A stretch of DNA of 35,377 nucleotides. Origin: G020350405 sp964513655 (lineage in GTDB: Bacteria; Planctomycetota; Phycisphaerae; Sedimentisphaerales; Anaerobacaceae). Below the pieces are notes generated by a model. It made no database searches, was not told the origin of the DNA, and saw nothing but the letters and a program-made list of their open reading frames with translations. The stretch's first letter is position 1. Every line of letters begins with the position of its first letter. The translations under genes were made by a program, and so were the position numbers. Location: NCBI GenBank assembly GCA_964513655.1, contig CAZENQ010000025.1, positions 1 to 35,377 of the forward strand, written 5' to 3'. Below are positions 1 to 7,003 of this stretch, piece after piece.

Positions 1-57
1 AATTCTTTGACAAATTATAACCGTTGAAAGGATGGCCTTCATATTATCTAAACAAAA

Positions 58-112
58 TGGATTCGGCGCCTTCGCGGGAATGACAAAGCGAGTGCGGAAT
101 GACAAAGCGACC
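58..112. repeat. short dispersed-type repeat with tandem 15-bp core
   Basis: The 15-base core GGAATGACAAAGCGA occurs at 77-91 and again at 96-110, a period of 19 bases. It follows a CGCCTTCGCGGGAATGAC segment. This wording resembles the short intergenic hairpin repeats found in many bacterial genomes that yield spurious peptides. The rest of 1-134, downstream of ndk, shows no gene and no clear intrinsic terminator. Confidence 0.5.
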
Positions 113-134
113 GCTCGTGGGGGTAATTGTTTTA

Positions 135-584
135 TTAGTTAAGAAAGTCGGCATCGGGAGATTTGTAATCCATCAGGTCGTCAGGGTTGAAAAAGAGGTC
201 AATTTCCTGTCTGGTGGATTCGGGACTGTCGGAGCCGTGGACAAGATTGTATCTCTGTGAACAACAGAAGTCGCCGCGAAGTGTGCCCGGCCGGGCATCG
301 TAACCGAAGGTCGCGCCTATCATCTTGCGGGCCATATCTGTAATGCCCTGTCCCTCCCAGACCGTCAGAAGTATGGGCGCCGAACAAAGAAATTTTACCA
401 AATCTTCAAAGAAATCCCTGCCTTTATGAACCGCGTAAAGTTTGCGCGACTGCTCTTCGGAGATTTGCATAAATTTTGCAGCGACGAGCTTAAAGCCCTT
501 CTTCTCGAATCGGCCGATTATTTGCCCAATCAGGCGCCTCTGTACCCCATCCGGCTTGATGATTATTAAGGTGCGCTCAGCCAT
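135..584 (-). CDS. ndk: nucleoside diphosphate kinase
   Basis: Transfers the gamma phosphate of ATP to nucleoside diphosphates through a phosphohistidine, balancing cytosolic NTP and dNTP pools. At 149 residues it matches the usual 140-150 of the family. The N-terminus MAERTLIIIKPDGVQRRLIG is the classic Ndk start, and the catalytic histidine is present in NLVHGSDSPES. The C-terminal part has a slightly extended acidic end (NPDDLMDYKSPDADFLN). The ATG has only a weak GA-rich ribosome site upstream. It lies 48 bases downstream of the OmpA-like lipoprotein gene on the same strand, so the two may share a transcript. Identification is secure from motif and length. Confidence 0.97.
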   Translation of the reverse strand: MAERTLIIIKPDGVQRRLIGQIIGRFEKKGFKLVAAKFMQISEEQSRKLYAVHKGRDFFEDLVKFLCSAPILLTVWEGQGITDMARKMIGATFGYDARPGTLRGDFCCSQRYNLVHGSDSPESTRQEIDLFFNPDDLMDYKSPDADFLN

Positions 585-632
585 GCTTTAGTATCGTCTC
601 TGGTGTTTCGATTCACGAACCGCCGGAGACGT

Positions 633-1403
633 CTATATTCCCTTTGCGACAATGTAAATCTCGACCCGTCTGTTTTGTTGTTCGCCTTTTTTGCCGGGCT
701 TATTCGGCACGGCCGGCCTAAATTCACCGAAGCCGCGGAGACTCAGCCGCTCCGGAACAATCTTGCTTCTTGCCATTATGTTCAGAACGGCTATTGCCCT
801 GTGCGCAGAAAGGTGCCAGTTGGTCGGGTGCTGCTGACGCGAATGCCGTATAGGCTGGTCATCGGTGTGGCCGGCGATTATAATGTCGAATCCCTTAGCA
901 TCCGGGGAGTTCAAAATCCCGCACAGTGACGCGACCGCCTTTTCGGCCGCCGGCAAAACCGCGTCGCTGCCGCTTTTAAAGAGCAAATCGCTCTTGAACC
1001 TCACCACCCCTCGGCTTGAATCGTACGTGACCATCTGCTCCTTCTCGGCAAATTCCTCCAACATCGTGCTGAGCTCCACCGGAAGCTGCCCGCCGCCGAA
1101 AAGGAGCTGCTGCTGCATCGAGGCAATCAGGGCCTTCTTCTTGGCCAGGTTTTCCTCAAGGGCCGCAATCTTTTGCTGGAGCGCATTTACCTCGATGCCT
1201 TCCTGACCTTGAGCGGTGTCAAGTTTCCGTTTTAACTGATCGAGCTGCAGCTTCGTGGCCTGGGCTTCACTCTGAAGCTGGGCTATGCGCCTTCGCTGGG
1301 CGTCGTTTCGGATTTTAAGGTCCTCATAACTTGGACTGCATCCGTTTATTACAACAACGCTGGCACATACAACAAAATACCCCAAGAATTTGACGATTCG
1401 CAT
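633..1403 (-). CDS. OmpA/MotB-like peptidoglycan-binding lipoprotein
   Basis: A 256-residue outer-membrane-type lipoprotein likely tethering the envelope to peptidoglycan. It starts at the ATG at 1403, preceded by GGAAAGGA; a longer frame to 1469 lacks such a site. From this start it has a short signal peptide ending in a lipobox at VINGC. Residues about 25-100 are a Gln/Lys/Leu-rich coiled coil (RRRIAQLQSEAQATKLQLDQ region). The C-terminal half is an OmpA-family domain with GHTDDQPI, NWHLSAHRA and NRRVEIYIV, the last two holding the residues that contact diaminopimelate. TDD-P and NWxLSxxRA are closest to MotB-type domains, but there is a lipobox instead of a MotB membrane helix, so a Pal-like structural role is more likely than a motor stator. 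A candidate promoter lies about 130-155 bases upstream. Confidence 0.88.
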   Translation of the reverse strand: MRIVKFLGYFVVCASVVVINGCSPSYEDLKIRNDAQRRRIAQLQSEAQATKLQLDQLKRKLDTAQGQEGIEVNALQQKIAALEENLAKKKALIASMQQQLLFGGGQLPVELSTMLEEFAEKEQMVTYDSSRGVVRFKSDLLFKSGSDAVLPAAEKAVASLCGILNSPDAKGFDIIIAGHTDDQPIRHSRQQHPTNWHLSAHRAIAVLNIMARSKIVPERLSLRGFGEFRPAVPNKPGKKGEQQNRRVEIYIVAKGI

Positions 1404-1530
1404 GGTTCCATCCTTTCCAAGAAAATCGAAGACAGATAAATTTTTTTTAACTTCCCTATTAAAATACACAAGCTCTTTACTTATAAGCTGTTATGGTCAG
1501 CCGATTTTCCATCTTGCAGAGACGCCCATA

Positions 1531-1559
1531 AATAAAACCTATTTGGATTTGCCCGTCAA
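1531..1559 (-). promoter_or_regulatory. candidate sigma70-type promoter for the OmpA-like lipoprotein gene
   Basis: On the minus strand TTGACG (1554-1559) and TTTATT (1531-1536) are separated by 17 bases. It sits after the terminator at 1674-1704 and before the start at 1403, leaving an untranslated leader of about 120 bases. Apart from this element and the terminator, 1404-1757 shows no gene. Spacing is ideal; the -10 is only a fair match. Confidence 0.4.
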
Positions 1560-1673
1560 GAATAAACTTTCAAAATATTATGTGCTCTGTTTGTGAGCGG
1601 GGGCCCTTGTTTGGTCGGTGTTGGCACGGCCTTTTCGCTGTCTGACAGGAGCTTTAAGTGTTTTTTGCGCATC

Positions 1674-1704
1674 AAAAAGGCCCTTTCGAACTTATAAAAG
1701 GGCC
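1674..1704 (-). terminator. rho-independent terminator
   Basis: An 8-bp perfect stem, GGCCCTTT (1679-1686) with AAAGGGCC (1697-1704), encloses a 10-base loop. Read on the minus strand it is followed by TTTTT (1674-1678). It lies about 55 bases past the stop of the helix-turn-helix gene and should end that transcript. A second A-run on the other side means it may also work weakly from the plus strand. Confidence 0.8.
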
Positions 1705-1757
1705 GAAAAAACTGCCTTCTGTGACTTTGGCCTTCCCAGGGGCCTGTAAGGACTTGA

Positions 1758-3002
1758 TTAGCGTTTTGCTTTTTTGGCTTTCTTCGGTTTTTTCTCTTTT
1801 TTGGGCTTCTTTTCTTTCTTGGCCTTCGGCTTCTTTTCTTTCTTCGCCTTCGGCGGCTTGGCTTTCTTTACCTTTGCCGCTTTTGGCTTGCCAGCCTTGG
1901 CTCCCTGGCCGCCCATCATAAAGGCGACGCCGACAATCAGGCCCGCTGCGACGGCAACTCCTCCCATGATATACCAAATCATCCCCTGAATGCTTGTCAG
2001 CATTGAAGGCATCACGCCCCTGGAGCCCAATATTACTACTACCGTTGTATAAAAAACAACCGCCAGCGGCAACCACAGCATGATTCCGAAGGCATTACTT
2101 AACGTGTCCGGCCTCGCCTCAACATACGCGTGAACTACGGCCGGGCCCTCTATTCCGGGCGCCGGCTCGACACCCGCTTCTTCTGTAAGCATCTCTTCCG
2201 CCTCAGCGGCTACTTCCATCGCCGACGCTTCCCGGGGCTCTTCGCCCGCTTCACCCTCGGCTGTGTAAATTTCGTCAAGAATGCCGCCTAATGAAGTGTC
2301 ATCAGCCTGCAACGAGAGGTCTAACAACCCTGACCCGCTGCCGAAGGTATCCAGGTTTACGTCTTCGTCGATCTCTTCCAAAGATGATTCACCCGATGCG
2401 GCTTTTGTCTCGCTCAGCATGTCGTCGCCCGGCAGTCCTCCGGTCGAAGCGGCTTTGGTCTCGCCCATAGTGTCCTCTGCCAGTTGGTAATCCATGTCCG
2501 TCTCACCTAAAACACTAACGCCGTCGCCCGACATAAACGTTTCGTCGCCTTGCTCGCTGGTCGGCTCCTGCCCGCCTGCCAACTCACCTGGCTCCGGTGC
2601 CAGCGAAATCTCTTCCTCTTGTGTTGGCGGCGCTGCTTCAGCAGGAAGTTCCGTCGGCGCCATAATACTTTCCTCTTCTATTAGCGGCTCTGCTTCGGCG
2701 GGAGGTTCCGTCGGTGCCATAATACTTTCCTCTTCTATTAGCGGCTCTGCTTCGGCGGGAGGTTCCGTCGGTGCCATAATACTTTCCTCTTCTATTAGCG
2801 GCTCTGCTTCGGCGGGAACTTCTGTTGCTGCCATGACACTTGTGTCAGACATCAGCGCCTCCACCTCATCGACCTTAAACAGCAAATTCGGACCGTCACG
2901 AAACTCGCGCAGTTTGCCCTCCTTGACCAGCTCTTTTACTTCTTCCTCTGTTCTGCTAAGTTTCGCGACAACTTCTTGTAATGAATAAAACATACCTGCC
3001 AT
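1758..3002 (-). CDS. membrane-anchored helix-turn-helix protein with acidic repeats and lysine-rich tail
   Basis: A 414-residue protein of unknown function with an unusual layout. Residues 1-55 (MFYSLQEVVAKLSRTEEEVKEL, then KLREFRDGPNLLFKVDEVEAL) resemble the excisionase/MerR-type winged helix-turn-helix. Residues about 56-295 are strongly acidic and low in complexity and include three near-identical 19-residue repeats containing LIEEESIMAPTE. Two hydrophobic segments follow (IMLWLPLAVVFYTTVVVIL and MIWYIMGGVAVAAGLIVGVAF), then a tail of about 55 residues made almost only of Lys, Ala, Pro and Glu. With two membrane passes both the helix-turn-helix end and the basic tail would face the cytoplasm; that topology is inferred. 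The start at 3002 is supported by AGGAG 11 bases upstream. The 151-residue anchored protein lies 103 bases upstream on the same strand. No specific target is proposed. Confidence 0.75.
   Translation of the reverse strand: MAGMFYSLQEVVAKLSRTEEEVKELVKEGKLREFRDGPNLLFKVDEVEALMSDTSVMAATEVPAEAEPLIEEESIMAPTEPPAEAEPLIEEESIMAPTEPPAEAEPLIEEESIMAPTELPAEAAPPTQEEEISLAPEPGELAGGQEPTSEQGDETFMSGDGVSVLGETDMDYQLAEDTMGETKAASTGGLPGDDMLSETKAASGESSLEEIDEDVNLDTFGSGSGLLDLSLQADDTSLGGILDEIYTAEGEAGEEPREASAMEVAAEAEEMLTEEAGVEPAPGIEGPAVVHAYVEARPDTLSNAFGIMLWLPLAVVFYTTVVVILGSRGVMPSMLTSIQGMIWYIMGGVAVAAGLIVGVAFMMGGQGAKAGKPKAAKVKKAKPPKAKKEKKPKAKKEKKPKKEKKPKKAKKAKR
2651..2821 (-). repeat. 57-bp in-frame tandem repeat, three copies
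   Basis: Copies begin at 2651, 2708 and 2765, each 57 bases long and nearly identical at the DNA level, encoding a 19-residue acidic unit within the helix-turn-helix protein. A fourth, more diverged half-unit flanks the array on the protein N-terminal side. Near identity at silent positions points to recent duplication or slippage. Confidence 0.92.
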
Positions 3003-3105
3003 GATTATTTGTTCTCCTGCGAATTAACTTTTAGCCTTCTTACTTTTTCGTTACATTTGCCCTAAAACTTTAAAAATCTCTACCTCTGTTAATATACGTC
3101 AAAAC

Positions 3106-3561
3106 TCACTGCTTGTTGGGCTCTGCAATTTCCAAAAGATTTATGTCCAAGTCCTGACGTTTCTCCTTGCTCGGCTCTTTAATCTGTCTGCCCAGACTTT
3201 CCAGCAGTATCTTTACCTGTTCCGGCTTCGGCTCAGCGGTGTTGTACTGCTGCAGCAGCCTGTCGTATCGCCAGCTTCGCGCCGCCAATAGTCTCAACCG
3301 ATTGTAAGCGGGGCCACGGTTGTTTATCTCATATATCCACAGCGTTTGCTCTGCCGTGTCAACCATCGCAAGCCCATAGCTGTCACGGCCGATTTGGACG
3401 GGAATCACCATAATCCCATCCTCCATGCCGGTTTGCAGCTGGGCTTGAGCATCCGCTGAGGGGCCTAACTTACTGCCTATCAAAAGCAGGCACAGCACAC
3501 CCAGAACAATAAACGCCGGCAAGAACCACCGCTTTTTAGTTCCGGATACCACAGCCTTCAC
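3106..3561 (-). CDS. small membrane-anchored protein of unknown function
   Basis: A 151-residue protein that I do not recognise as a named family. It opens with a basic stretch (KAVVSGTKKRW) and one hydrophobic segment, FLPAFIVLGVLCLLLIGSKL, that could be an uncleaved signal anchor. The rest is a soluble domain: a beta-rich part (IMVIPVQIGRDSYGLAMVDT and QTLWIYEIN) followed by a charged helical part (RLRLLAARSWRYDRLLQQYN) and a Lys/Glu-rich end. The start codon is GTG at 3561 with only a weak ribosome site. It sits upstream of the helix-turn-helix membrane protein on the same strand, and both are membrane-anchored, so they may work together; that is inference. Confidence 0.65.
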   Translation of the reverse strand: MKAVVSGTKKRWFLPAFIVLGVLCLLLIGSKLGPSADAQAQLQTGMEDGIMVIPVQIGRDSYGLAMVDTAEQTLWIYEINNRGPAYNRLRLLAARSWRYDRLLQQYNTAEPKPEQVKILLESLGRQIKEPSKEKRQDLDINLLEIAEPNKQ

Positions 3562-3712
3562 ATTCTCTACGCCCCAAGAAACAATCTTTATTTTGTAATT
3601 ATACCTCAGAACCGGCAGACATGCAAGCCATTTTTAGCTAAAAGAGCGCAACTCGCTTGTGAAACGCCATTTTCAGACGTAATGCCTTCCCGGCCCACGA
3701 AATACGATTTTG

Positions 3713-3741
3713 TTGAAATAATAGGCTCTAACCTGTACAAT
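3713..3741 (+). promoter_or_regulatory. promoter of the tRNA-Pro gene
   Basis: TTGAAA (3713-3718) and TACAAT (3736-3741) are 17 bases apart, a strong sigma70-type arrangement. The predicted start near 3748 leaves a leader of about 24 bases before the mature tRNA. The rest of 3562-3771 shows no gene. Confidence 0.7.
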
Positions 3742-3771
3742 GCCGCAGATGGTGCCCAGTATATGCATTGC

Positions 3772-3846
3772 CGGGGTGTAGCTCAGCTTGGCTAGAGCGC
3801 CTGCTTTGGGAGCAGGAGGCCGTAGGTTCGAATCCTATCACCCCGA
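3772..3846 (+). tRNA. tRNA-Pro (anticodon UGG)
   Basis: A complete cloverleaf. The acceptor arms CGGGGTG and CACCCCG pair fully. The D arm is in GTAGCTCAGCTTGGCTAGAGC. The anticodon stem CCTGC/GCAGG carries the loop TTTGGGA, giving anticodon TGG for proline. The T arm contains GGTTCGAATCC. The 3' CCA is not encoded (GATTAA follows), so it would be added after transcription. No copy of the tRNA 3' end was seen elsewhere in the window, so there is no sign of an element integrated here. The 194 bases that follow hold no gene, only a short direct repeat of CAGTGCTAA. Confidence 0.96.
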
Positions 3847-4040
3847 TTAAAAAATCTCACGTTTTGACTCACGAACAAGAATTTTTCTGTTTTCGCTCAC
3901 CCCAGTCAGGCAGTTCTACAGCTCCGGCGTCATTCTAGCGTCACTGGCAAGTACTAAATCAGTGCTAATCCAGTGCTAAGTGGCAGGCAAATCTAAAGCT
4001 GAAACGCGGAGAATAGACAAGCGTGGCGAACGCTCCCTTG

Positions 4041-4814
4041 TTACCCGAACACGTTTTTCCGTCGGCGCAGTTCGGCAAAAACCTCAGCGCCCGCGGCGTT
4101 CGGCATGTTAATGGCTATCTTTATTTCAGGCGTATCCGCCCGCAGGAATATATTTGTTGTTTTTTCCTGAGCAATTGTTGATGGGACTGTTAGCCGGCCT
4201 TGTTTTTGCAGTTCCTTGATTTCCTGTAAGCGTTTCTTCGTAGTCGTATTGTTGGGCTCAATGGTCAGAGCAAATTCATAGTTCTCCTCTGTGTAATCAT
4301 GGCCGGGATACACGAGTGTATCATCCGGCAGAGCAGCAATTTTCCGGAGCGAATCCCACATCGTTTGGGCATCGCACTCGATAGGCCTGCCGCAGCCGCC
4401 TATGAACAACGTGTCACCTGTAAACAGAATGCCGCTCTGATTGTCCTTGGAAGGTTGCAGGTAATAACAGACTGAGTCCCGAGTGTGTCCAGGTGTGGCA
4501 ATTACCTGAATTTTAGTAGCACAAACTTCGAGGACATCCTTATCATTAACGACACGGCCTGTAACAGGGATTGTGTTTCTATCCGGGCCGATTACCTCGC
4601 ATCCGGTTTTCTTTTTCAGATCTCTAATGCCGCCGATATGGTCGAAGTGATAGTGTGTAGCCAGCGCTGCGGTGAGAACAAGGTCTTGCTCTTCAAGAAC
4701 ACTAAGAACAGAAGAACCAATACCAGGATCGACCACGAATGCGTTGTTTTGGCCGCACTTGTATAGATAGATATAATTATCGCCGAGCGCAGAGATTGTC
4801 GTTACTGAGTCCAT
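4041..4814 (-). CDS. gloB: metallo-beta-lactamase-fold hydrolase, glyoxalase II type
   Basis: A 257-residue hydrolase, the usual size for hydroxyacylglutathione hydrolase, which releases D-lactate and thiol from S-lactoyl conjugates in methylglyoxal detoxification. The N-terminus has the family hallmark DNYIYLY. The metal ligands are in THYHFDHIGG (HxHxDH), PGHTRD, FTGDTLFIGGCGR and YPGHDYTEEN. The stretch GRPIECDAQTMWDSL and the EPNN motif fit the glyoxalase II subgroup and not generic metallo-beta-lactamase proteins. The natural thiol in this organism may not be glutathione. The ATG at 4814 follows GGCAGG. It stands alone on the minus strand between the tRNA and the small-RNA cassette. Family assignment is firm; exact substrate is inferred. 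Confidence 0.88.
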   Translation of the reverse strand: MDSVTTISALGDNYIYLYKCGQNNAFVVDPGIGSSVLSVLEEQDLVLTAALATHYHFDHIGGIRDLKKKTGCEVIGPDRNTIPVTGRVVNDKDVLEVCATKIQVIATPGHTRDSVCYYLQPSKDNQSGILFTGDTLFIGGCGRPIECDAQTMWDSLRKIAALPDDTLVYPGHDYTEENYEFALTIEPNNTTTKKRLQEIKELQKQGRLTVPSTIAQEKTTNIFLRADTPEIKIAINMPNAAGAEVFAELRRRKNVFG

Positions 4815-5037
4815 ATGCCTGCCATTTCATGTTGTCCGGATGGCCCGAATCTTAGAGATAATTAAAGCATGAGTCAAGTCACACTGCTGAGGCAACAATA
4901 GTACGTTGACATTCTCAAATCACCTTCTGTGCTTTTGTTTTTGGCTATAAACGTTAAAATTGTCAGTTGTTTCCCGTCAGCAAAAGTGGCACAGGTTAAG
5001 GCACAGGGATTCTTGGTAGAGCAAAAGAGTTTTTCCC

Positions 5038-5067
5038 TTGACCGCCGACGCCACTGGTGGTTATAAT
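5038..5067 (+). promoter_or_regulatory. strong sigma70-type promoter for a small RNA
   Basis: TTGACC (5038-5043) and a perfect TATAAT (5062-5067) are 18 bases apart. There is no annotated plus-strand gene downstream; the next one begins at 9652. The predicted start near 5074 lies about 75 bases before an intrinsic terminator of the same orientation. Confidence 0.7.
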
Positions 5068-5073
5068 GCGATT

Positions 5074-5151
5074 GAATTATGTTTTTGCATTTCTCCCCTC
5101 CTAATGGGCGCCTGTCCTCTCTGCTATTAAAATAACAGGTGCCCTTTTTTG
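5074..5151 (+). ncRNA. candidate small RNA (about 78 nt) with anti-Shine-Dalgarno-like tract
   Basis: A stand-alone transcription cassette: promoter, about 30 unstructured bases, then a terminator hairpin and T6. The single-stranded part carries TTCTCCCCTCCT (5090-5101), complementary to Shine-Dalgarno sequences, and a second C-rich tract CCTCTC lies in the hairpin loop. This layout fits a trans-acting RNA that pairs with ribosome-binding sites. The same transcript also holds an 18-codon reading frame (ATG 5079-5081, MFLHFSPPNGRLSSLLLK, stop TAA at 5133-5135) with almost no leader, so a micro-protein cannot be excluded. Not matched to a known family. Apart from this cassette, 4815-5329 shows no convincing gene. 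Confidence 0.55.
5106..5150 (+). terminator. rho-independent terminator of the small RNA
   Basis: The arms GGGCGCCTGT (5106-5115) and ACAGGTGCCC (5135-5144) pair over 10 bp with one G-U, around a 19-base loop, and are followed by TTTTTT (5145-5150). The T-run lies on the plus strand only, so the terminator serves plus-strand transcription and not the flanking minus-strand genes. Confidence 0.85.
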
Positions 5152-5329
5152 TAATGCGTATTTCCTTGGGAATAGCGGCTGGATCTTTTTGGTAGTATAC
5201 CCCTTCGTGTTTAAGCGGCCCGGCCGCAATTTTGGCATTCGACTGTAATTGAGGATAGATGCTCGTTAACTCTGCCGCTAACCCAGACTTTTTGCACGAA
5301 AAAGCTGCTTTCACAGGATATGTGCGTTT

Positions 5330-6997
5330 TTACATTCGCTTGTATCGTGGCCCGCCACCGCCTTCCGGAACCGTCCACCTGATATTGTCGAACGGACATT
5401 TTCTCTGGCAGGTCTTGCAGTGCAGGCAATTGGATGGATTGGCCGGCTTTACCTCCTCGTGCACCGTCTCGTAAACCCCGGCCGGACAGAACGTAATGCA
5501 CGGACTGTTGAATCTGGGTGTGCATTTAGTCTTGCAAGCATTGGAATCCAGAATCGTCAAATGTGACGGCTGGTCCTCCCGGTGCTCAGTCGCCGCAACT
5601 GCCGTAAATGTGTCTTTGTCGAACTCGCGATTCGGCCTGAGCCTGTATCGAGCGCACGTCATCGCCTCGTAATCCTTTTCGACCCTAAATTTCGGCAGCA
5701 GTCCGCCGAGAACTGACAGCGGCATCCCCTGTAAAGGCCCGAACTTCGCGACCGTCTGCCGGAAGTTCTTAGCCGAGAGCATTTCTTTCGCCACATTAGA
5801 CTTTTCAATCAGCTTGGTGTATGTCAACGCCGCCTTGTTCGGCTCGTCGATAGTTTCGGCGATTGCTTTTGCCGCCTGGATGCCTGAATCGAGTGCATTA
5901 TGCAGGCCTTTGATTTTGAGCATATTAACAAAACCCGCACCGTCGCCGAGTATCATTACATTACCCTTGCCTATCGTGCCGGTATCCGGGTCTCTTGGAA
6001 TCGCGTAATATCCGCCTTCGGGTATCATCTTTGCGCCGGCTTCCACGACCGTCCCGCCCTCGATAAACCGCTTAACGAACTTGTGTTCCTTGAATCTTCT
6101 CAGCGCATCCTGCGGGTTGAAATCGCAGTATTTCCAGTCTGCTCCGACAATCATGCCCACAGACAGATGGTCCTGGACTCCGGCATATACAATCCCGCCA
6201 CCGAACATCCCCGGGCCCAAAACCGGCGTCCAGATAGGATAGCCCATGGCATGAACAACACGGCCTGATGTAAATTTGTCATATTGCTTGGCGCTTACTT
6301 TTATGAGCTCTTTGACGCCCACCGAATATAGTTGGGGACTCTGTCTCTGCAGGCCCGCCTCTTCTATGAATTTTTCTGTCAAAAGGCCGTCGCATCCTTC
6401 TGCGAGCACTACAAAATCCGCGCCTATGAATTCTCCTTCGACAAAGTTCGGCTGCTTATTGCCCTCCTTGTCAAGGCCTTGGTCGACGAGCTTAACACCG
6501 GTCGCCTTAGTGCCGGATTCATCAAGGATGATGTCTTTTGCGGCAAAGCCCGTCAGTATTTCCGCTCCAAGGGCCTTTGCTATCTGCCCCATCCACTTGG
6601 TCAGCTTGCTGATTGACACGGAGTAGTCTGCGGTATGCGTCATTTGGCCAAAGCCCAGCCCAAACATTTTGGCAAGCTTGATAGCCAGGAGAATATTGAA
6701 CGACCTCTTTTTTGTAAAAAACATAACATTATCTTTGTCGACCGTGCTTGCCAGCACGGCCTTGGCCTCATCGCTGTCGCGCCAATCGGGCACGGCCAAA
6801 TCCAGCAGCGAACACAGCGGCTCGGCTTCCAAAACCGCACCGGAGAGATTGTGATTACCCAGATCGGCAGATTTCTCTATCACGCATATGTCAATCTCCG
6901 GCCTTGCCGCCTTCAGTTGTATCGCGGCCGCCAGCCCCGCCGGCCCTGCACCAACTATCAAAACCGATACTTTGTTGTAGTCCTTGTTCTTTGCCAC
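5330..6997 (-). CDS. electron transfer flavoprotein-ubiquinone oxidoreductase
   Basis: A 555-residue FAD and iron-sulfur enzyme that takes electrons from reduced ETF and passes them to membrane quinone. The N-terminal Rossmann motif is VLIVGAGPAGLAAAIQL, and a second FAD contact lies in VMILGDGAGFVNMLKIKGLH (about residues 345-365). The C-terminal ferredoxin-like module holds the [4Fe-4S] cysteines in NCLHCKTCQRKCPFDNIRW, plus CKTKCTP and ITFCPAGVYE just before it. Length matches bacterial one-chain ETF-QO, equivalent to FixC plus FixX. The start is GTG at 6997 with GAGGTGG upstream, inside the end of the fused ETF gene, only 6 bases away. The pair is almost certainly cotranscribed and forms a two-protein route to the quinone pool. 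Confidence 0.95.
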   Translation of the reverse strand: MAKNKDYNKVSVLIVGAGPAGLAAAIQLKAARPEIDICVIEKSADLGNHNLSGAVLEAEPLCSLLDLAVPDWRDSDEAKAVLASTVDKDNVMFFTKKRSFNILLAIKLAKMFGLGFGQMTHTADYSVSISKLTKWMGQIAKALGAEILTGFAAKDIILDESGTKATGVKLVDQGLDKEGNKQPNFVEGEFIGADFVVLAEGCDGLLTEKFIEEAGLQRQSPQLYSVGVKELIKVSAKQYDKFTSGRVVHAMGYPIWTPVLGPGMFGGGIVYAGVQDHLSVGMIVGADWKYCDFNPQDALRRFKEHKFVKRFIEGGTVVEAGAKMIPEGGYYAIPRDPDTGTIGKGNVMILGDGAGFVNMLKIKGLHNALDSGIQAAKAIAETIDEPNKAALTYTKLIEKSNVAKEMLSAKNFRQTVAKFGPLQGMPLSVLGGLLPKFRVEKDYEAMTCARYRLRPNREFDKDTFTAVAATEHREDQPSHLTILDSNACKTKCTPRFNSPCITFCPAGVYETVHEEVKPANPSNCLHCKTCQRKCPFDNIRWTVPEGGGGPRYKRM

Positions 6998-7003
6998 TTT
7001 ACT

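Noticed and set aside
3846..4040. Integration site or integrase remnant downstream of tRNA-Pro
   Set aside because: No repeated tRNA 3' end, no integrase-like motif in any frame; only a small CAGTGCTAA direct repeat.
4874..5314. 146-codon minus-strand frame between gloB and ETF-QO
   Set aside because: Runs antisense through the small-RNA terminator, is rich in Cys, Lys and Ser without family resemblance, and has no good ribosome site.
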